64,000 nt of DNA from Bacillota bacterium (lineage in GTDB: Bacteria > Bacillota > Clostridia > Lachnospirales > Lachnospiraceae). Positions within the stretch are counted from its first letter, which is position 1. Each line of letters starts with the position of its first letter. This document shows, one piece after another, positions 59,773 to 64,000 of this stretch. The notes under the pieces are model-generated. The model saw nothing but the letters and a program-made list of their open reading frames with translations. It made no database searches and was not told where the DNA came from. The stretch is from positions 62,001 to 126,000 of the forward strand of contig JAEYSV010000057.1 of the NCBI GenBank assembly GCA_023434365.1, in the 5' to 3' direction. Both the position numbers and the translations under genes were made by a program.

Positions 59773-62349
59773 GTGGAGGTCAATAATCTTTGTATGGGCT
59801 GTATGAAGCCAATGTATTCCCCAAATTCAAGATGTGAATTTTGTGGTTTTCAGGAAGACTTAAACCAGAGCGCACCTCATCACTTGTGGCCGAGAACCAT
59901 TTGCAATGGCAAATACTTAATCGGTAAGGTGATTGGGGAGGGCGGTTTTGGTATTACGTATCTCGGCCTCGATATAAACTTAGACTTAAAAGTTGCAATT
60001 AAAGAATATTACCCAATCGGATTTGTGACTAGGGATGTATCTTATGGAAACAGAGTATTTGCACTAAAAGGAGATTGCGAAGCGTATTTTCAATCTGGAA
60101 TAGAGCGATTTTTGAATGAAGCCAAATCCTTGGCAAAGTTTATCAATTTACCTGGAATAGTTATGGTAAAGGACTTTTTTCTGGAAAACGGTACAGCTTA
60201 TATTGTCATGGAATTCTTAGAGGGCATGAATCTGAAGAATTACCTACTAAAGCAAGGTGGAACGCTTAAAGTAGAGCAGATTCTTACTATGATTAAGCCG
60301 GTAATACAATCTTTAATTGAGGTACATAAGGAGGGAATTATACATCGGGATATTAGCCCTGAGAATATAATGCTTCTTGAAAACGGGAAGATAAAACTTC
60401 TCGATTTTGGCGCGGCCAGAGATATGTCATCAGGTGGTGAAAAGAGTATGAGTGTATTCGTTAAGCCGGGATATGCACCTGAGGAGCAGTATCGTGTACA
60501 TGGGCAACAAGGTCCCTGGACCGATACCTATGCACTTTGCGCTACACTGTATAAATGCATTACTGGTATTACTCCGGCAGAACCAATGGACCGGATTAGG
60601 TCCGATTCACTCAAATCACCAAGGTCAATAGGGATAAATATTAATCCTTCCATTGAAAAAGTATTATTAAAAGGGTTAAGTTTATATCCCGAAGAACGTT
60701 ATCAGACAATGGAAGCGTTGTTTGAAAAGCTGTATGGAAGCCCTGTGAAAATTGATGTGGAGACTGCTAATCGGATTCGTGAAATGAAGCGAAAAGAGCG
60801 GATGAAGGATAAGAAAGTGAATGAAGGGAAGGAACCCATCGTATGGAAGTTTCCAGAGCAGGGAAACAATATACGTCCCGCAGCAGCGAGTGCTGAGTAC
60901 CGGGAAGCCCAAGGGTCCCAAACGCAACCAATCCAAAAAAGTCCTATGGCTTATGCGTATCCGTATCGGAATGAGGATGATATTAAAACGCAAGCTCTAT
61001 CCATTACTGCGCAGGATGTTACGTTAGAAGAGGAAGACTATCAAAGAGATTTTATTGTACAAAGACCACCAGTAAGTAGGCATAATAGTATAATAAAGGA
61101 AGTAAACCAAAGCAAAGCAAGTGTTGAAACTAGTAGTTTGTATTCAAAAAGAAATGATTCGACTTTGAGAAGTTCAAGTAAAGGTCTGAATAATGAATTA
61201 AGACGGGTGCCTCGTGAACTTGAATCGTTAAAAGAGGAAATTAACAATAAACAGGAGCAACAACCAAACGCTCCGGTACGGCATCGTGTAATTGTGCATG
61301 AGGCACCTACCAATGCAAAAGGAAAACCGATTAAATATAAGACAAAGAAACCAGCAAAAGGTGGTTCTAAAAAGGGACTGGTTTTGTTAGTACTTATTGT
61401 CGCTATAGGTCTGGGGATTTACTGGTATCTAAATTATTATGAGTCAGATAAAGGAGTGGAGACCGTAAGCGGTAACGCTGATAGCATATATGGATGTTGG
61501 ACAGCTAACTTGAATTATCTTAGTTCTGTGGTGACTTCTGAAAATGCGATATTTTTTATTGATCCAGAGAGTTTAACGCTAAAAAGATTGACAAAGAATG
61601 CAAATGCCGAGTTGACAAAGGAAGAAAATGATCAAACAGAGGATACCATTATATCAATGACAACTGAGCAAGTTGCTTTTCTAAATTATAGCGGGGGCTA
61701 TGTTTATTATCAGAATATTGATGATAATTATCGACTATATCGAATTAGTGAAGATGGTAGTAAACGAGAAAAAATTGTAGATGATGAAGTTTGGTTTCCA
61801 ACTGTTTATGGGAAATGGGTATACTATATTAATCAGGATAGCAGACTATATAAAGTGTTAAACCATGGCGGAGATGTGACACAGATTGGAGATACAGTAG
61901 CAACAACAATGTGTGTATCAGGAGAAGAGATATATTATACAAATGCTGGGGAAGAGGATGCGTTGTATCGAATTAGTACAGATGGAACGTCCAATAGTCT
62001 AATACTTGAAGAACGAGTGGATACTTTTATCGTAATTAATAAGTTTATTTATTATACCGTAGCTGGAGAGGAGAGGCTGAAACGGTATGATATAGCAAAG
62101 AAAAATAAAAGTACTTATGAGGACGTGAAAGCCACCATATTTAATGGGGGAATCGCCACGATTTATTTTAGTAACGAAGAGGGGTTATTTATGTTGAATT
62201 TATTAGATAATACAATAAAAAGCGTGGATAACTCCAAAGAAATAATGGGAATCTATCTTATTGGAGACAATGTATATGTAATGGATGAATATCGCAAATT
62301 ATACTTACTCAACACGGATGAAAATGTTCTTCAAGCATTTCCACAATGA
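59773..62349 (+). CDS. Zinc-ribbon Ser/Thr protein kinase with extracytoplasmic propeller-like domain
   Basis: 858 residues. An N-terminal zinc ribbon (Cys7, 10, 21, 24), an active-looking kinase domain (about 45-310: GEGGFGITY, VAIKE with Lys77, HRDISPEN with Asp193, DFG at 211, APEEQY), a long disordered linker, one transmembrane helix (about 534-556), and a C-terminal extracytoplasmic domain with repeats such as DDNYRLYRISEDGS and EEDALYRISTDGTS, like DUF5050 propellers. PASTA repeats are absent. The start is GTG behind AAGGAAG. It may sense an extracellular state together with the HtrA-like protein. Confidence 0.88.
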   Translation: MEVNNLCMGCMKPMYSPNSRCEFCGFQEDLNQSAPHHLWPRTICNGKYLIGKVIGEGGFGITYLGLDINLDLKVAIKEYYPIGFVTRDVSYGNRVFALKGDCEAYFQSGIERFLNEAKSLAKFINLPGIVMVKDFFLENGTAYIVMEFLEGMNLKNYLLKQGGTLKVEQILTMIKPVIQSLIEVHKEGIIHRDISPENIMLLENGKIKLLDFGAARDMSSGGEKSMSVFVKPGYAPEEQYRVHGQQGPWTDTYALCATLYKCITGITPAEPMDRIRSDSLKSPRSIGININPSIEKVLLKGLSLYPEERYQTMEALFEKLYGSPVKIDVETANRIREMKRKERMKDKKVNEGKEPIVWKFPEQGNNIRPAAASAEYREAQGSQTQPIQKSPMAYAYPYRNEDDIKTQALSITAQDVTLEEEDYQRDFIVQRPPVSRHNSIIKEVNQSKASVETSSLYSKRNDSTLRSSSKGLNNELRRVPRELESLKEEINNKQEQQPNAPVRHRVIVHEAPTNAKGKPIKYKTKKPAKGGSKKGLVLLVLIVAIGLGIYWYLNYYESDKGVETVSGNADSIYGCWTANLNYLSSVVTSENAIFFIDPESLTLKRLTKNANAELTKEENDQTEDTIISMTTEQVAFLNYSGGYVYYQNIDDNYRLYRISEDGSKREKIVDDEVWFPTVYGKWVYYINQDSRLYKVLNHGGDVTQIGDTVATTMCVSGEEIYYTNAGEEDALYRISTDGTSNSLILEERVDTFIVINKFIYYTVAGEERLKRYDIAKKNKSTYEDVKATIFNGGIATIYFSNEEGLFMLNLLDNTIKSVDNSKEIMGIYLIGDNVYVMDEYRKLYLLNTDENVLQAFPQ

Positions 62350-62497
62350 TAGGATGAGATTAAGGACTAGGAAAACAAGAAGAAGTAAGATATAATGTAG
62401 ATTAAACAGAGAAAACACTTAGTTATTCTCAGTTAATAAATTGAGACCCTCTTAAGAGATCGGGATGGTTAATGGCTAGAAAGGTTAGGTAGTAACG

Positions 62498-63442
62498 ATG
62501 AATTTTATTAAAGATTTGCATGACGGTGATGAGGTAGACGCAGTATATCTGTGTAAACTCAAGAAGAAATGTCAGAAGCCGGAGGGCAATAAAAGTTACT
62601 ATTCATTAGTTTTGCAAGACAATTCAGGAGTGATCGATGCCAGGATTTTCAACTTGGCTAAAGTTAATAATGACTACAAAGAGTTAGATTACGTAAAAGT
62701 AAAGGGTAAAATTGTATCATTTCAGAATGCATTGCAGATGCATATTCATTGTTTGCGCAAATGTGAAGAAGGTGAATATGATCCAAAAGATTATGTTCCT
62801 GCTTCTCAAAAAAGTGTGGAGCTTCTATATAGTGAGTTATTGGAGTATGTCAAATCGATTCAGAATCCAGGACTACATCAGTTAGTAGAATCTTTTTTTA
62901 TAAAGGATGTAGAGTTTAAAAAAGTATTCTGCACTCATTCTGCAGCAAAAAACGTACATCATTCCTTTCAAGGCGGATTACTGGAGCATACAGTAGGTGT
63001 TGTTAAAGCATGTAGTTTTATAGCAGAGAGTTTTCCAATAATTAATCGAGATTTACTTCTTGTCGCAGCAATGTTTCACGATATCGGAAAGACGAAGGAA
63101 TTGTCGCCGTTACCAGAAAATGATTATACGGATGAAGGGCAGTTATTAGGTCACATTATGATTGGAATTGAAATGATAAATGCAAAGGTGAAATTAATAG
63201 AGGGACTAAGTACAAAGTTAATAAATGAATTAAAACATTGTATCATTTCTCATCATGGAAGCCTTGAGTATGGTTCTCCAAAAGTTCCTGCTACAATTGA
63301 GGCACTTGCCCTAAGTTTGGCGGATAACATGGATGCAAGATTACAGACAATGAGCGAAACGATTATGAAAGCAGATTCTGGACTTGAATGGCTGGGATAT
63401 AATCGCTACTTTGATTCGAATATCAGACGGAGCAGTAAATAG
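62498..63442 (+). CDS. YhaM-type 3'-5' exoribonuclease (OB fold plus HD domain)
   Basis: 314 residues: N-terminal OB-fold nucleic-acid-binding domain (about 10-95) and HD hydrolase domain with metal residues in HHSFQGGLLEHTVGV, AAMFHDIGKTKEL and ISHHGSLEYG. This arrangement is that of YhaM, a 3'-5' exonuclease of RNA and single-stranded DNA in Firmicutes. AAAGGTTAGG precedes the ATG. It stands between the kinase gene and an RNA methyltransferase gene. Confidence 0.92.
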   Translation: MNFIKDLHDGDEVDAVYLCKLKKKCQKPEGNKSYYSLVLQDNSGVIDARIFNLAKVNNDYKELDYVKVKGKIVSFQNALQMHIHCLRKCEEGEYDPKDYVPASQKSVELLYSELLEYVKSIQNPGLHQLVESFFIKDVEFKKVFCTHSAAKNVHHSFQGGLLEHTVGVVKACSFIAESFPIINRDLLLVAAMFHDIGKTKELSPLPENDYTDEGQLLGHIMIGIEMINAKVKLIEGLSTKLINELKHCIISHHGSLEYGSPKVPATIEALALSLADNMDARLQTMSETIMKADSGLEWLGYNRYFDSNIRRSSK

Positions 63443-63567
63443 TCTACAAACTTAGAATGTGTTCAGAGATCTGAATAATATAGGTTGTATGTATTTGGAA
63501 TAGATAAAGGGTTTATCTTGTGATAAATCAAATTAATAATGAGAATTTAAGAGTTGAGGATAAAAAT

Positions 63568-64000
63568 ATGCTACAGAAAAATCAGGAAGTTGAAGTGACA
63601 ATTGATAATATTGGAGCAGATGGTGAAGGGATTGGGCGTATTGATGGATACGCCCTTTTTATTAAAGATGCTCTAATAGGAGATGTTGTAAAAGCGAAAG
63701 TTATGAAGGCTAAGAAAAATTATGCTTATGCGAGGCTAATGGAGATTATAACCCCATCTCCATACAGGATTACTCCGCCATGTGACATTGCCAGGCAATG
63801 TGGTGGGTGCCAATTACAACATCTGGAGTATAAAAAGCAGCTAGAATATAAAAGAGATAAAGTGATTAATTGCTTAGAGCGAATTGGAAAGTTTAAGGTA
63901 ATCCAAACGGAAGAGCCTATATCTGAAGAATGTGAACAAGAGTGCATTCAGATGGCTCCTCCAATTGGTATGGAGGATCCATATTTTTATCGTAATAAAG
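63568..64000 (+). CDS. rlmD: 23S rRNA uracil-5-methyltransferase, RlmD/RlmCD type (3' end outside window)
   Basis: The first 144 residues of a TrmA/RumA-family methyltransferase run off the window. An N-terminal TRAM domain (NIGADGEGIGRIDGYALFI covers its core) is followed by 4Fe-4S ligands CDIARQCGGC (C-x5-C-x2-C) and LQHLEYKKQLEYKRDKV, all typical. TGAGGA precedes the ATG at seven bases. The catalytic domain is not in view, so the target uridine is inferred from family only. Confidence 0.88.
   Translation, partial: MLQKNQEVEVTIDNIGADGEGIGRIDGYALFIKDALIGDVVKAKVMKAKKNYAYARLMEIITPSPYRITPPCDIARQCGGCQLQHLEYKKQLEYKRDKVINCLERIGKFKVIQTEEPISEECEQECIQMAPPIGMEDPYFYRNK

Noticed and set aside
59773..62349. 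Possible pseudokinase
   Set aside because: Glycine loop, Lys77, HRD and DFG are all intact, so the kinase should be active.

Overview
The window is AT-rich, densely coded, mostly plus-strand DNA from an endospore-forming Firmicute. The likeliest home is Lachnospiraceae (Clostridium cluster XIVa, in the neighbourhood of Lachnoclostridium phytofermentans). This is inferred from codon and base composition, the sporulation genes (spoIIID, spoVT, yabP, yabQ, spoIIE), the extracellular sugar-sensing locus, and DUF4358/VanW-type surface proteins. I could not run a database search. I see no phage, insertion sequence, CRISPR array or obvious island; the window reads as core chromosome with some dispersed palindromic repeats.

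Layout. (1) 1-4281: a nucleoside salvage operon deoB(partial)-deoD-deoC-cdd-pdp, followed by a PAP2 phosphatase. (2) 4859-12148: an XRE regulator, a family 2 glycosyltransferase, an Lrp/AsnC regulator, an ABC-2 exporter pair and a P-type Ca2+ ATPase. (3) 12231-13533: a free-standing PTS IIA(Glc) and a DUF4358 secreted protein. (4) 13652-23014: a sugar locus with a membrane-anchored binding protein, YesM-type histidine kinase, AraC-type response regulator and binding lipoprotein; a terminator separates these from a ChvE/GguAB-type ABC importer. (5) 23086-24599: spoIIID and convergent nagA. (6) 24848-42257: a block matching the Bacillus subtilis spoVC/pth-mfd-spoVT-mazG-yabO-yabP-yabQ-divIC-tRNA-spoIIE-tilS-hprT-ftsH order, with prsA-like, truA and hup genes inserted. 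(7) 42258-46110: a GH13 amylase-type enzyme, four tRNA genes and several structured repeats. (8) 46111-53519: DNA repair, radical SAM, VanW, AIR-synthase-like and tRNA methyltransferase genes. (9) 53523-58085, minus strand: mutS2 with a PhoB/PhoR-type pair. (10) 58342-64000: an HtrA-like protein without its catalytic triad, a zinc-ribbon Ser/Thr kinase with an extracytoplasmic propeller-like domain, a YhaM-type HD exonuclease and the start of an RlmD-type methyltransferase.

How the parts work together. The deo operon feeds nucleoside sugars into glycolysis. The sugar locus most simply senses an extracellular monosaccharide through its anchored binding protein and kinase, and the AraC-type regulator then drives the importer. 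The block in (6) joins translation quality control (pth, rqcP, tilS, tRNA-Met), transcription-coupled repair, division (divIC, ftsH) and sporulation.

The most interesting signals are regulatory. spoIIID and yabP each have a hairpin that would hide the Shine-Dalgarno sequence in read-through RNA, with a sporulation-sigma -10 inside the left arm, so a transcript from that promoter would escape the hairpin. spoIIE has a TTGACA-N21-TATAAT promoter with a Spo0A box, the unusual long-spacer geometry known from B. subtilis. The HtrA-like/kinase pair and the palindrome-packed region before it are the best candidates for an under-described signalling module.
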